Positions 42,300 to 51,572 of a stretch of 64,000 nucleotides of DNA are shown piece after piece. The notes under the pieces were generated by a model, which ran no database searches, was not told the origin of the DNA, and saw only the letters and a program-made list of their open reading frames with translations. This stretch comes from Spongiivirga citrea (GTDB lineage Bacteria > Bacteroidota > Bacteroidia > Flavobacteriales > Flavobacteriaceae): positions 620,001 to 684,000 of the forward strand of contig NZ_JAABOQ010000002.1 of NCBI RefSeq assembly GCF_010671565.1, in the 5' to 3' direction. Numbering within the stretch: position 1 is the stretch's first letter; each line of letters starts with the position of its first letter. The translations under genes were made by a program, and so were the position numbers.

Positions 42300-42929
42300 A
42301 TGAAAGCACATACAAAAGAAACACAGGCTATCATGACACCTGCTTCATCATTAGAGGCACTTGTCAATGGAAACCAGCGATTTCAGGAAAACTATCGTGC
42401 CGATCGAGATTTAATGCAACAAGTTGGAGATACTAGTACAGGCCAATACCCGTTTGCCACGATCTTGAGTTGTATTGACTCGCGAGTTTCATCCGAACTT
42501 ATTTTCGATCAAGGAATAGGTGACATTTTCAGTATCAGAATTGCCGGAAATTTTGTGAATGAGGATATTTTAGGGAGTATGGAGTTTGCATGCAAATTGG
42601 CTGGAACAAAGTTGGTTGTTGTCTTAGGACACACGGCTTGCGGTGCAGTCAAGGGCGCATGTGATCATGCTAGACTTGGTAATCTTACTGCACTAATAAA
42701 TAAGATTGAGCCGGCTGTTGAAGCCGTAAAAGAACCTCAAGATGCATCCTTAAGAAATTCAAATAATATTGATTTTGTAAACGAGGTGGCTAAAAAAAAT
42801 GTCATGATGACAATTGATAATATTCGTTCATCGAGTGAAGTACTTCAAGAAATGGAACAAAATGGTGAAATAGAAATTGTTGGTGGTATGTATGACATCA
42901 ATACTGGTGCTGTGTCATTCTATAATTAA
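42300..42929 (+). CDS. Beta-type carbonic anhydrase
   Basis: 209 residues, no signal peptide. Zinc ligands Cys58, His111 and Cys114, with the Asp60-Arg62 dyad (CIDSRV), are complete. It interconverts CO2 and bicarbonate in the cytoplasm, so bicarbonate brought in by the SulP protein can be used or exchanged. Probable last gene of the operon: a hairpin follows. Confidence 0.95.
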   Translation: MKAHTKETQAIMTPASSLEALVNGNQRFQENYRADRDLMQQVGDTSTGQYPFATILSCIDSRVSSELIFDQGIGDIFSIRIAGNFVNEDILGSMEFACKLAGTKLVVVLGHTACGAVKGACDHARLGNLTALINKIEPAVEAVKEPQDASLRNSNNIDFVNEVAKKNVMMTIDNIRSSSEVLQEMEQNGEIEIVGGMYDINTGAVSFYN

Positions 42930-42968
42930 CAAAATGTAACCGGACTCCGACAGACTTCCTTAAAAATT

Positions 42969-43010
42969 CCAGTATTAGTAACAATAAAATAGTATTGATA
43001 CTGGATTTTT
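42969..43010 (+). terminator. Hairpin terminator after carbonic anhydrase gene
   Basis: CCAGTAT (42969-42975) and ATACTGG (42998-43004) with a long loop, followed by ATTTTTAA. Moderate terminator for the sulP operon. Confidence 0.6.
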
Positions 43011-43015
43011 AATAC

Positions 43016-43030
43016 CTAGTATTTGACTAG
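43016..43030. promoter_or_regulatory. CTAGT-N5-ACTAG inverted repeat before ABC operon
   Basis: Perfect 5-bp inverted repeat CTAGT (43016-43020) and ACTAG (43026-43030), 60 bp before the ATG of the ABC gene. Possible operator; no clear -7 box lies in the matching place. Confidence 0.3.
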
Positions 43031-43089
43031 AAACACTCACTTTATATAAAGACTGGGTCGGGAGAATACGGACCTATTTCAAACAAAAT

Positions 43090-44745
43090 ATGAAAGAAAT
43101 AATGACACCATGGCAACGATTTATAGGGCTGCTACAATTGGATAAAAAAGATATCAAACAAATCTTTTTCTATGCAGTTTTTACGGGCATCGTAGCACTG
43201 TCGTTACCTTTAGGTATACAAGCAATTATTAACTTGATTCAAGGAGCACAAATTTCCACTTCTTGGATTGTTCTAGTAATTCTTGTAACCCTTGGAGTTG
43301 CTTTTCAGGGTGGGTTACAACTTATGCAAATTCGTATTTTAGAGAATATTCAACAAAAGATATTCACGCGTTCATCATTTGAATTCGCCTATCGTTTTCC
43401 CAAAATAAAAACAAGTGAGTTACGTAACTATTATCCGCCAGAATTAGCCAATAGATTCTTCGATACATTGACTGTCCAAAAGGGGCTATCTAAAATTTTA
43501 ATTGATTTTCCTGCAGCGGTACTACAAATTGTTTTTGGAATTGCCCTGCTATCGTTCTACCATCCATTTTTTATTATCTACGGCCTTATGTTAGTATTAC
43601 TTATATACTTTGTTTTCAAACTTACAGCTAAAAAAGGTCTCCATACTAGTTTAGAAGAATCGAAAAACAAGTACAAAGTTGCCCATTGGATTCAGGAAAT
43701 TGCTCGAGCGCTAATAAGTTTTAAGCTATCGGGCAATACCAAATTGGCCATGACCAGAAATGATGAATTAACAACTGAATATCTGGAATCTAGAGAAAAC
43801 CACTTTAGAATTCTCCTTTTACAGTTTGTGCAGATGATTGGTTTTAAAATCTTAGTAACAGCAGGCCTTTTAATAATAGGGGGCTTATTAGTATTAAACC
43901 AACAAATGAATATAGGACAGTTCGTAGCGGCTGAGATTATTATTCTTTTGGTAATTACATCTGTAGAGAAACTAATCTCAGGTTTAGAGACCTTTTATGA
44001 TGTACTTACTTCATTGGAAAAAATTGGGCAAGTAGTTGATAAAGAAATTGAATCTCAAGAAGGTGTCGATCCTTTCGAAGCTAATCAATCTTTAAAAATT
44101 GAATTGGATGAAGTTGCATATCAAACGTCTAGTGGTAATGTGATTCTAGAAAATATTAATTTATCTATCCTTCAAAATGATCGCTTCCTCCTTGATGGGG
44201 CAGCAGGCTCAGGAAAAACCACACTACTAAAACTCCTATCTGGTTTAATAGAACCAACCCAAGGAATGATTTACGTAAATGATTCCTCGTTAAAAGGTAT
44301 ATTCCCAAATCGATATCGCAACCAAGTCGGGCAGTTGCTACCAGAGCAACAACCATTTGAGGGTACTATTCTAGAAAATATAACCTTTGGGTCCTCTTCT
44401 ATTTCCATGGAACGCGTAAATGAAGTTCTCAAAAATCTAGGACTGCTACCATTCGTTAAGATGCAGGCAAATGGACTCCAGTCGATCCTGTATACGGAAG
44501 GACAACAAATTCCATTTACAGTTTCAAAACGTATTCTTTTAGCACGGGCAATTGTTCATGAACCTAAGTTGCTATTATTAAAAGACCCTCTTGAGCATTT
44601 TGAAACTGCCGAGGCGGAAAAAATAATAAACTACTTAATAGATGATAGTCAACCATGGGCTTTAATCGTTTCATCGAGAAACAACTTGTGGAAAAATGTA
44701 ACCGAGAAAACGATTCGATTAGAGAACAAAACCATTAAACAGTAA
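43090..44745 (+). CDS. ABC exporter subunit with degenerate ATPase domain
   Basis: 551 residues: about six TM helices (to about 300) then an ATPase domain (about 330-551), the size of HlyB/PrtD-type exporters without peptidase. Walker A is intact (GAAGSGKTT, about 370-378), but the signature LSGGQ is IPFTV (474-478), Walker B reads LLLLKDP (Lys498 and Asp499 instead of Asp-Glu), and the H-loop His is Ser529 (IVSSR). ATP binding looks possible, normal hydrolysis does not. Membrane fusion and outer-membrane genes follow within 4 bp and by overlap. It may be a defective copy, need a second ATPase, or act as a non-hydrolysing channel. Confidence 0.85.
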   Translation: MKEIMTPWQRFIGLLQLDKKDIKQIFFYAVFTGIVALSLPLGIQAIINLIQGAQISTSWIVLVILVTLGVAFQGGLQLMQIRILENIQQKIFTRSSFEFAYRFPKIKTSELRNYYPPELANRFFDTLTVQKGLSKILIDFPAAVLQIVFGIALLSFYHPFFIIYGLMLVLLIYFVFKLTAKKGLHTSLEESKNKYKVAHWIQEIARALISFKLSGNTKLAMTRNDELTTEYLESRENHFRILLLQFVQMIGFKILVTAGLLIIGGLLVLNQQMNIGQFVAAEIIILLVITSVEKLISGLETFYDVLTSLEKIGQVVDKEIESQEGVDPFEANQSLKIELDEVAYQTSSGNVILENINLSILQNDRFLLDGAAGSGKTTLLKLLSGLIEPTQGMIYVNDSSLKGIFPNRYRNQVGQLLPEQQPFEGTILENITFGSSSISMERVNEVLKNLGLLPFVKMQANGLQSILYTEGQQIPFTVSKRILLARAIVHEPKLLLLKDPLEHFETAEAEKIINYLIDDSQPWALIVSSRNNLWKNVTEKTIRLENKTIKQ

Positions 44746-44749
44746 TAGG

Positions 44750-46105
44750 ATGCTTAATATTTCACATAATCAGTTGAATAAAAAAGTGACCCTTCAGGGA
44801 TATAAAGCTCATAAGAAGGCCTTTAAAGGTCAGCATTTTAAAATATTTAATAGGTTTTTGTACACTTTTGCGGGTATCGCTATTATTATCCTCTTTTTAC
44901 CTTGGACACAAAACGTTACTGGTAATGGATATGTTACCACTTTAACTCCAGATCAGCGTCCTCAAACGATACAATCACCTATACCAGGTCGTATAGAGAA
45001 ATGGCATGTAAAGGAAGGGGACTTCGTGAAAAAAGGAGATACTATTCTTTATATCTCTGAAATTAAGAACGAGTATCAAGATCCTAGGTTAGTAGAACGG
45101 ACTAATCAGCAGCGAGATGCTAAAAGCCGATCCGTATTATCTTATCAAGAAAAAGTAAAAGCGTTAGAAAATCAAGTAGTAGCACTTTCTAAGGAGCGAG
45201 ATTTAAAACGTACTCAAACCGAAAATAAATTAAGACAAGCCGAGCTAAAAGTGCAAAGTGATAGTATTGACCTTATCGCGGCTCAAACCAATATCAAAAT
45301 TGCACGGCGACAGTTCGAAAGAACAGAGACACTACAAACAGAAGGGTTAAAAGCTGTAACCGATGTAGAGGAGAAAAGATTGAAATTGCAAGAAACGCAA
45401 GCAAAGTTAATATCTCAGGAGAACAAACTTTTAGCAAGTAAAAATGAATTAATTAACGCTAGATTAGAAATAAGCCGCATTAATGCAAGTTATGCTGATA
45501 AGATTGCCAAAGCTAGAAGTGATCGATTTACAGCAGAGTCCAATCAGTTTGATACCGAAGCCCAGGTTACTAAGCTAGAGAATCAGACTACCAACTACAA
45601 AATGCGGAATGCCCTATACTATATCACAGCGCCTCAAAACGGTTACATCAACAAAGCAATAAAAGGTGGAATAGGTGAAACGTTTAAAGAAGGAGAGCAA
45701 TTAGTTGGTATTATGCCAGCAAATTATGATTTGGCAGTGGAAACTTATGTGAGTCCAATTGACCTACCTCTTATGCATCTTGGGGAGTCTGTTCGCATTC
45801 AATTTGATGGCTGGCCGGCAATCTTCTTTAGTGGTTGGCCCAATGCATCGTTCGGAACTTATGCTGGTAAGGTAGTAGCCATTGAAACTTTTATCAGCGA
45901 TAATGGGAAATTTAGAATTTTAATAGCCCCAGATTTAGAGGAAGTTGAGTGGCCTGAGAACGTACGAGTAGGCTCAGGTGCTTATACCATAGCATTATTA
46001 GAAGATGTACCTATATGGTATGAGGTTTGGAGGCAGTTAAATGGCTTCCCCCCTAACTACTACACGCCGGAAAAGGCTGATGTTAAAAGCGACCAAAAGA
46101 AATGA
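44750..46105 (+). CDS. HlyD-family membrane fusion protein
   Basis: 451 residues. One TM helix (about 38-55, FAGIAIIILFLPW), lipoyl half-motif PIPGRIEKWHVKEGDFVKKGD (about 80-100), long coiled coil (about 115-280), then lipoyl and barrel parts. Its stop overlaps the TolC gene (ATGA). Adaptor between the ABC protein and TolC. Confidence 0.92.
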   Translation: MLNISHNQLNKKVTLQGYKAHKKAFKGQHFKIFNRFLYTFAGIAIIILFLPWTQNVTGNGYVTTLTPDQRPQTIQSPIPGRIEKWHVKEGDFVKKGDTILYISEIKNEYQDPRLVERTNQQRDAKSRSVLSYQEKVKALENQVVALSKERDLKRTQTENKLRQAELKVQSDSIDLIAAQTNIKIARRQFERTETLQTEGLKAVTDVEEKRLKLQETQAKLISQENKLLASKNELINARLEISRINASYADKIAKARSDRFTAESNQFDTEAQVTKLENQTTNYKMRNALYYITAPQNGYINKAIKGGIGETFKEGEQLVGIMPANYDLAVETYVSPIDLPLMHLGESVRIQFDGWPAIFFSGWPNASFGTYAGKVVAIETFISDNGKFRILIAPDLEEVEWPENVRVGSGAYTIALLEDVPIWYEVWRQLNGFPPNYYTPEKADVKSDQKK

Positions 46106-47514
46106 AAAAACATTTTCGTGGTTTATTGATAATAGGTTTAGTTGTATTTGTAAATACACTTGCTGCTCAAGTAAATGATGGCATAGCTTCAAATATGTTA
46201 ACTTTTGAAGAGTACTTGGCTTATGTAAAAAAATACCATCCATTAATTAAGCAAGCAAATCTTACTTTGAATATAGGAGAAGCTAATTTACTCAGAGCCA
46301 GAGGAGGTTTCGATCCTAAAATTGAGGTAGATTATGATCGGAAAAAATTCAAACAAATCGAGTATTATGATCAGTTAAATACCACTTTTAAAATACCGAC
46401 TTGGTATGGTATTGAGTTTAAGGCCAACTTTGAGGAGAATTCTGGTGAATTCTTAAATCCCAATCTTTCAGTACCAGATGATGGGCTTTATAGTGCAGGT
46501 GTTTCATTTTCGTTAGCAAGGGGCTTTTTAATTAACGAAAGAATGGCATCATTGAAGAAAGCTCGTTTTTTTAGAAATCAAACAAAAGCTGACAGAAACT
46601 TGCTGGTCAATAATTTGATTTTTGAAGCCAGTAAAGCCTATTTTCAATGGACTGAGGCTTATAATGAAGAACAAATTTATATCGCTTTCCTAAACAATGC
46701 CTCTACCAGATTAGAAGCGGTACAGAAAAGTGTTGATGCTGGAGATAAGCCTGAAATTGATATTACTGAAGCAAGAATAGCCTATCAAAATAGAATATTA
46801 AGCTTAGAAGCTGCTACCCTAAAAAAGAGGAAAGCGGCTTTAGAGGCAAGTAACTTTTTATGGCTTAATGATATTCCGTTGGAAATAGAAGAAAATATTA
46901 TTCCTGAGCTTCCTACTGAAGTAATAGTTAGAAACTCCTTATTTCTTGAGGGAATTACTGATACACTTGCCTTACAACAAAACCATCCTAAACTACAAAG
47001 CCTAGATGCAAAAATTAAGGGCTTAAAAGTAGAGCAAAAGCTGAAGAGAAATAAACTGCTACCAAGAATAGATTTACAATATAACTTTTTGACTGAGCAG
47101 TACGATCAGTTAAGTTCCTTAAACACGGCTAATTACAAAAGTGCTGTAAATATTAGCTTTCCGTTGTTTTTAAGAAAAGAGCGAGGGAATTTAAAACTAG
47201 CCAATTATAAGCTACAGGATGCACGGTTCGAGCGAATGTCGGAATCCCTAAAAATTCAAAACAAAATTACTGCTGTTAATACAGAAATTAGATCATTAAA
47301 TGAGCAAAACCAATTAATTGAGGAGATTGTAAGCGATTATGAAAAGTTAGTCCTGGCAGAAGAACGTAAATTTTTCTTGGGTGAAAGCTCCTTGTTCTTA
47401 ATCAATTCACGTGAACAGAAATTGATCGATTCTAGACTAAAAGCCAATAAACTAAGTATAAAACTGTTACAAGCAAATACTTCGCTCTATAATTCTTTAG
47501 GTTTGGTGAACTAA
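46102..47514 (+). CDS. TolC-family outer-membrane factor
   Basis: 470 residues with a cleavable signal peptide (about 1-21, ending LAAQ). Two repeated helical halves with heptads and SVDAGDKPEIDITEARIAYQ (about 210-230), typical of outer-membrane efflux proteins. It completes the three-gene export set. Confidence 0.92.
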   Translation: MKKHFRGLLIIGLVVFVNTLAAQVNDGIASNMLTFEEYLAYVKKYHPLIKQANLTLNIGEANLLRARGGFDPKIEVDYDRKKFKQIEYYDQLNTTFKIPTWYGIEFKANFEENSGEFLNPNLSVPDDGLYSAGVSFSLARGFLINERMASLKKARFFRNQTKADRNLLVNNLIFEASKAYFQWTEAYNEEQIYIAFLNNASTRLEAVQKSVDAGDKPEIDITEARIAYQNRILSLEAATLKKRKAALEASNFLWLNDIPLEIEENIIPELPTEVIVRNSLFLEGITDTLALQQNHPKLQSLDAKIKGLKVEQKLKRNKLLPRIDLQYNFLTEQYDQLSSLNTANYKSAVNISFPLFLRKERGNLKLANYKLQDARFERMSESLKIQNKITAVNTEIRSLNEQNQLIEEIVSDYEKLVLAEERKFFLGESSLFLINSREQKLIDSRLKANKLSIKLLQANTSLYNSLGLVN

Positions 47515-47531
47515 TTATCTACATTTTATAT

Positions 47532-47557
47532 ACTGTAATGTTTCGTAATTTTACAGT
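47532..47557 (+). promoter_or_regulatory. Promoter/operator before CpsB-like gene
   Basis: Inverted repeat ACTGTAA (47532-47538) and TTACAGT (47551-47557) around a -7-like TAATTTTA (47546-47553). The transcript would begin close to the TTG start codon. Confidence 0.45.
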
Positions 47558-47562
47558 CTAAA

Positions 47563-48315
47563 TTGTTGCCCTTGATCTTCTTTAAAAAGAAAACAGTCAC
47601 ACTATCAGATCTTATCCCCAAAGGGTATGTTGATATTCATTCACATTTACTTCCCGGTATCGATGATGGATCAAAAAACATCTACCAAACTACTAAGCTA
47701 GTTAAAATGCTAAATGAGATTGGAGTTGAACATTTTATAACCACTCCGCATGTAATGGACGATGTTTGGCCAAACACCACTGATAGGATTAACAATAAAC
47801 TCATTGAAACTGCAAATCTTTTAAAAACGTTTAAAATAAATTTCAGTTCTTTTTCGGCTGCTGCGGAATATATGATTGATGATTTGTTCCTAAAACGATT
47901 ACAGAAAAACGATTTGCTTACTATCGGAGAGGATTACTTATTAGTCGAAATGTCCACTTTTAATCCGCCCATCAACATTCTCGAGATTATCTTTGAAATG
48001 AAATTGGCAGGTTACAAACCAATCCTAGCACATCCTGAGCGATACGGATATTATTTTAATAAATATAAGATGTATAATGATCTGAAGAAGGCGGGTTGCT
48101 TTTTTCAGGTAAATCTCCTTTCACTTACAGATTATTACGGCGCCCAAGTCCAGGATACTGCCTTCAAATTATTGTCAGATAATCTTATAGACTTTACCGG
48201 AACAGATGCGCATAACGAGCGACAAATAAATAAGTTGAAAGACTTAATACCAAATAAGGAAGTAAATCAAATTGAAAAATGCCTTAGTGCCAATTCTATT
48301 TTTTGTACTAGCTAG
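47563..48315 (+). CDS. CpsB/YwqE-type tyrosine phosphatase
   Basis: About 250 residues of the PHP-fold manganese-dependent phosphotyrosine phosphatases. DIHSHLLPGIDDG (about 25-37) gives the first metal ligands, TPHV the next, AHPERYGYYF a third, and TDAHN the last. No ATG start exists before the first motif; TTG at 47563, 47566 or 47572 must be used, and 47572 gives the most usual N-terminus (IFFKKK). It would dephosphorylate the Wzc-type kinase encoded opposite. Its 3' end overlaps that gene by 8 bp. Confidence 0.88.
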   Translation: MLPLIFFKKKTVTLSDLIPKGYVDIHSHLLPGIDDGSKNIYQTTKLVKMLNEIGVEHFITTPHVMDDVWPNTTDRINNKLIETANLLKTFKINFSSFSAAAEYMIDDLFLKRLQKNDLLTIGEDYLLVEMSTFNPPINILEIIFEMKLAGYKPILAHPERYGYYFNKYKMYNDLKKAGCFFQVNLLSLTDYYGAQVQDTAFKLLSDNLIDFTGTDAHNERQINKLKDLIPNKEVNQIEKCLSANSIFCTS

Positions 48316-50716
48316 CTCTTTTGAACCAAGTCATTGGATTTAGGCTGAATTTCTTTTTTCCGCCATTGATCTCTGTACCATAATATCTATCACCATAACT
48401 TCCATAATACCCGATTCGTTTATCTACTGCATTTAACAAGATCGCCATATTAGGTAGGCGTTTATCACGATATATATTTTCAACATTGTTGAGCAGCTTC
48501 ACATCCGTATAATCCGCACGTACTATATATATGGAAAGGTCCGCCATTGGAGCAATTAGCATAGTATCAGTAACAAGACTAACTGGCGCAGAATCTACCA
48601 CAATGTAATCGTAATTTTCCTTCAAATAAGCAAAAAGGTCTTTTACCTTGTCTTGCATTAAAAGTTCTGCTGGGTTTGGAGGTATGGCACCTGCTGATAT
48701 GACATCGAACCAATTATTTTCCTCATATTTTAAAATTACATCTTGAGGTCGTATTTCCTTCTTAGTTATGTAATTTGAAAGCCCATTTGTAAGTTCTTTC
48801 TCAGGAATACTTATGAAATCATGCAACTTCGGATTTCGCATATCTGTGCCTACAAGAATAACTTTCTTACCGGTCATCGCCAGCGTTGAAGCCACATTAA
48901 CGGAGACCAATGTTTTGCCTTCTCCAGAAACACTAGAGGTTACAAAAATCGTTTTTCCTTTATCTCCGGTACCTGCCAATAGAAAATCAAGATTTGTTCT
49001 TAAAATTCTAAAAGACTCTGCAAAACCGGAGCGATCTTTTTTAGAAACTAAAACCTTATCTCTACGTCTCATTTTAGGTATATCGCCAACAACAGGTGCT
49101 GTAAGTCTAGATTCGACATCTTCTTTAAAATGGATTTTTGTATCTAATAGATCTTTCATGTAAATAACACCAAATGGAAGAACAAAGCCAAGAAAAAGTG
49201 CTGCTCCTAAAATCGTTTTCTTATTTGGAGAAACCAAACTGGCGAATTCTGCTACCGCAGGATCGATGACCTTTGAATTAGGTTTTGTTACTGCTAGTGC
49301 AATGGCAGCTTCTTCTCTTTTTTGGAGAAGGAAAAGATAAATTTGTTCTTTAGTCCCTTGTCTTCTTTCTAAATCTCTAAGTTCACTTTCCTGCCCCGGA
49401 ACCGAAGTCAGTTTAGAATCTAAAATAGCATTCTGATCCCGCAACGTGGAAAGTTGTATAGAAATAGTTTTAGATAAGGTAGCTAGACTTTGACTCAAGC
49501 TATTTTTTAGGTTGTCTAACTGCTGAGTTAAATTAATCACAGTAGGATTACGAACAGTCGACGACTTCAAAATACTTTTTCTTTGTGCTGCAATTGTGTT
49601 ATAATTACTCACTATTTGAGTAATTGCCGGATCAGAGGAGCCCAATCCTGCAGATAACGGTTCGTAATTCTCTCCCTGTGTATTCACGGATCGAATCATA
49701 TAATTAATGAGCCGCTGTTGAGTTGTCAATTCCTTTATCTGTAACTCGTTCGAAGTATCAGCATTCAGAAACATACTAACTTCAGAACTAATATCTGTTA
49801 ACTGATTAGATGCCTTAAAGGTTACTGCATCTCTATCTACTTGCGAAAGGTCTTCATAAACAATTTCAAGTCGCTCAGTAATAAATTTCATTGTATTAAT
49901 TGAGACCTGATTTTTGTCCTCCACCAATGAGCGATTATAATGCTTTATTAAAGAATTAACAATATCGGTAGCCTTTTCCTTGACGGGATCTACTAGGGAT
50001 ATACGAATTACGTTTGCATTTGTTTTATTCGATACCACAGTTAACAACTTTCTATATTTTCTAGAAACTGAAGCTAAAGGAGATAATCGTACAAGGGTAA
50101 TACTCCCAACATGTCTTCCCATATTTTTTGAACTTGGGGTAATAATCATATCACTAAATCCCATCTCAATACTTTCTCCGAAAGAATATGTTCCTATTGA
50201 TTCCTCATTTTCATTTTTCAAATTAAATGTTGAAGGAGATTTGATCTCAATTATAAAAGATGCAGATGATTGTTCTATAATTGAATCATTCACTAGAAAA
50301 TTGACCTTTACAGGTGGTGTTTTATAGTTTTCCTGATAAGAAATTCTTCCCAATGAATAATAACTTACATTGATTCCAAGATCTTTCACCACATTTTCCA
50401 TCAATGTGCGAGATTTGAATCGAACGATTTCGCTTTCTATCTTATTCTGATTACTAGGAACCAAGCCTAGATCTCCTAATGCAGCTAAATCAGGACCACT
50501 ACTATCTGTTTCATCAATTAACATGACCGTAGCATTAACCATATATTGAGGAACGGTATATCGCAAATACAAGAATGCTGCGAGAACAAACACAATAATT
50601 GTAATTAAGAACCAATACCAATGCCGAGAATACTTCGCAAGCTCCTTTCTTAGATCAAATCCACCTTTTAATAAACTTCTTTGATTATCGCCAACTTGTT
50701 CCTGAAACGGATGCAT
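48308..50716 (-). CDS. Wzc-type polysaccharide copolymerase/tyrosine kinase
   Basis: 802 residues. Two TM helices (about 37-57 and 505-525) flank a periplasmic Wzz domain with coiled coil. The cytoplasmic BY-kinase has Walker A VSGEGKT, Walker A' VGTDMRNP and Walker B IVVDSAP, and a tyrosine-rich tail (YYGSYGDRYYGTE) for autophosphorylation. It controls length and export of surface polysaccharide. It follows the Wza-like gene after 12 bp. Confidence 0.95.
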   Translation of the reverse strand: MHPFQEQVGDNQRSLLKGGFDLRKELAKYSRHWYWFLITIIVFVLAAFLYLRYTVPQYMVNATVMLIDETDSSGPDLAALGDLGLVPSNQNKIESEIVRFKSRTLMENVVKDLGINVSYYSLGRISYQENYKTPPVKVNFLVNDSIIEQSSASFIIEIKSPSTFNLKNENEESIGTYSFGESIEMGFSDMIITPSSKNMGRHVGSITLVRLSPLASVSRKYRKLLTVVSNKTNANVIRISLVDPVKEKATDIVNSLIKHYNRSLVEDKNQVSINTMKFITERLEIVYEDLSQVDRDAVTFKASNQLTDISSEVSMFLNADTSNELQIKELTTQQRLINYMIRSVNTQGENYEPLSAGLGSSDPAITQIVSNYNTIAAQRKSILKSSTVRNPTVINLTQQLDNLKNSLSQSLATLSKTISIQLSTLRDQNAILDSKLTSVPGQESELRDLERRQGTKEQIYLFLLQKREEAAIALAVTKPNSKVIDPAVAEFASLVSPNKKTILGAALFLGFVLPFGVIYMKDLLDTKIHFKEDVESRLTAPVVGDIPKMRRRDKVLVSKKDRSGFAESFRILRTNLDFLLAGTGDKGKTIFVTSSVSGEGKTLVSVNVASTLAMTGKKVILVGTDMRNPKLHDFISIPEKELTNGLSNYITKKEIRPQDVILKYEENNWFDVISAGAIPPNPAELLMQDKVKDLFAYLKENYDYIVVDSAPVSLVTDTMLIAPMADLSIYIVRADYTDVKLLNNVENIYRDKRLPNMAILLNAVDKRIGYYGSYGDRYYGTEINGGKKKFSLNPMTWFKRAS

Positions 50717-50728
50717 TTATAGTATGAA

Positions 50729-51511
50729 TTAGTTATTTAATGTATTTACAAAGGTCGCTACAGCAATTCCTAAACCAGCAAGTGATACTACCACCGCAAA
50801 TAAGTTAGGATTAGCTCCCGCAGAACGAACTTGAGAAGTATTAGGTTCCACATATACTACGTCATTCTGCATCAAATAATAAACAGGAGAATTAAAAATT
50901 TCTTTTGAAGTTAAGTCAACTTCATAGAACTGTTTAACTCCATCACTATCTCGAATTACTTTTATATTTTCCCTCTTACCTTTTATAGAAAGATCTCCTG
51001 CTAGTCCGATCGCTTCTATAATAGTAAGTCGCTCATTCGGTATAGAAAAACTCCCAGGTCTGTTTACCGCCCCATTAACAGTTACTTTAAAGTTTGTTAT
51101 ACGGATGCTTACCACAACATCTGTTATATAATCTTTTAACTTGTCTACCAATAAACTAGTAGCTTCTCTCCTATCCAAGCCTGCAAGCTTAATAGGGCCA
51201 AGTACAGGAAAAATTATGTTTCCATCACTACCTATCAAATAACCAGAAGCAGTAGGTTGAACATTTCCATCTTGCCCAATTACGTTTTGATTGAAAGGTC
51301 TTGCTGCTTGAGGGTTCTCAGAAGAAACCACAATATTTAAAATATCATCAATTTGATACTTAGGTTCAAAAGAGTTGGTAGAAACTAGCTTTTCTAGGTT
51401 ACTGGCGTCCTGAAAATATACAATGTCTTTAGGAGAGACACATGAACTAACAACAATAATTAGAAGTAGTAACGGAAAAAACTTTGAAAGGTAATAAGCT
51501 AATTTTGTCAT
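50729..51511 (-). CDS. Wza-type polysaccharide export lipoprotein
   Basis: 260 residues with an SPII signal (lipobox VVSSC, Cys about 24). A poly_export domain (QIDDILNIVVSSENP) is followed by an SLBB domain (VNRPGSFSIPNERLTIIEAI) and a C-terminal TM-like helix. Outer-membrane export pore, working with the Wzc-type kinase gene just downstream. Confidence 0.93.
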   Translation of the reverse strand: MTKLAYYLSKFFPLLLLIIVVSSCVSPKDIVYFQDASNLEKLVSTNSFEPKYQIDDILNIVVSSENPQAARPFNQNVIGQDGNVQPTASGYLIGSDGNIIFPVLGPIKLAGLDRREATSLLVDKLKDYITDVVVSIRITNFKVTVNGAVNRPGSFSIPNERLTIIEAIGLAGDLSIKGKRENIKVIRDSDGVKQFYEVDLTSKEIFNSPVYYLMQNDVVYVEPNTSQVRSAGANPNLFAVVVSLAGLGIAVATFVNTLNN

Positions 51512-51540
51512 TTCTGATAGAAGGGTTTTAAAATTTAATT

Positions 51541-51548
51541 CAAAAGTA
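51541..51548 (-). promoter_or_regulatory. -7 box for wza/wzc-type operon
   Basis: Minus-strand TACTTTTG from 51548 to 51541, a full TAnnTTTG match, 30 bp before the ATG 51511 in the 61-bp gap after the dehydratase gene. Confidence 0.5.
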
Positions 51549-51572
51549 GCGAAATATTAATGATTTACTGGT

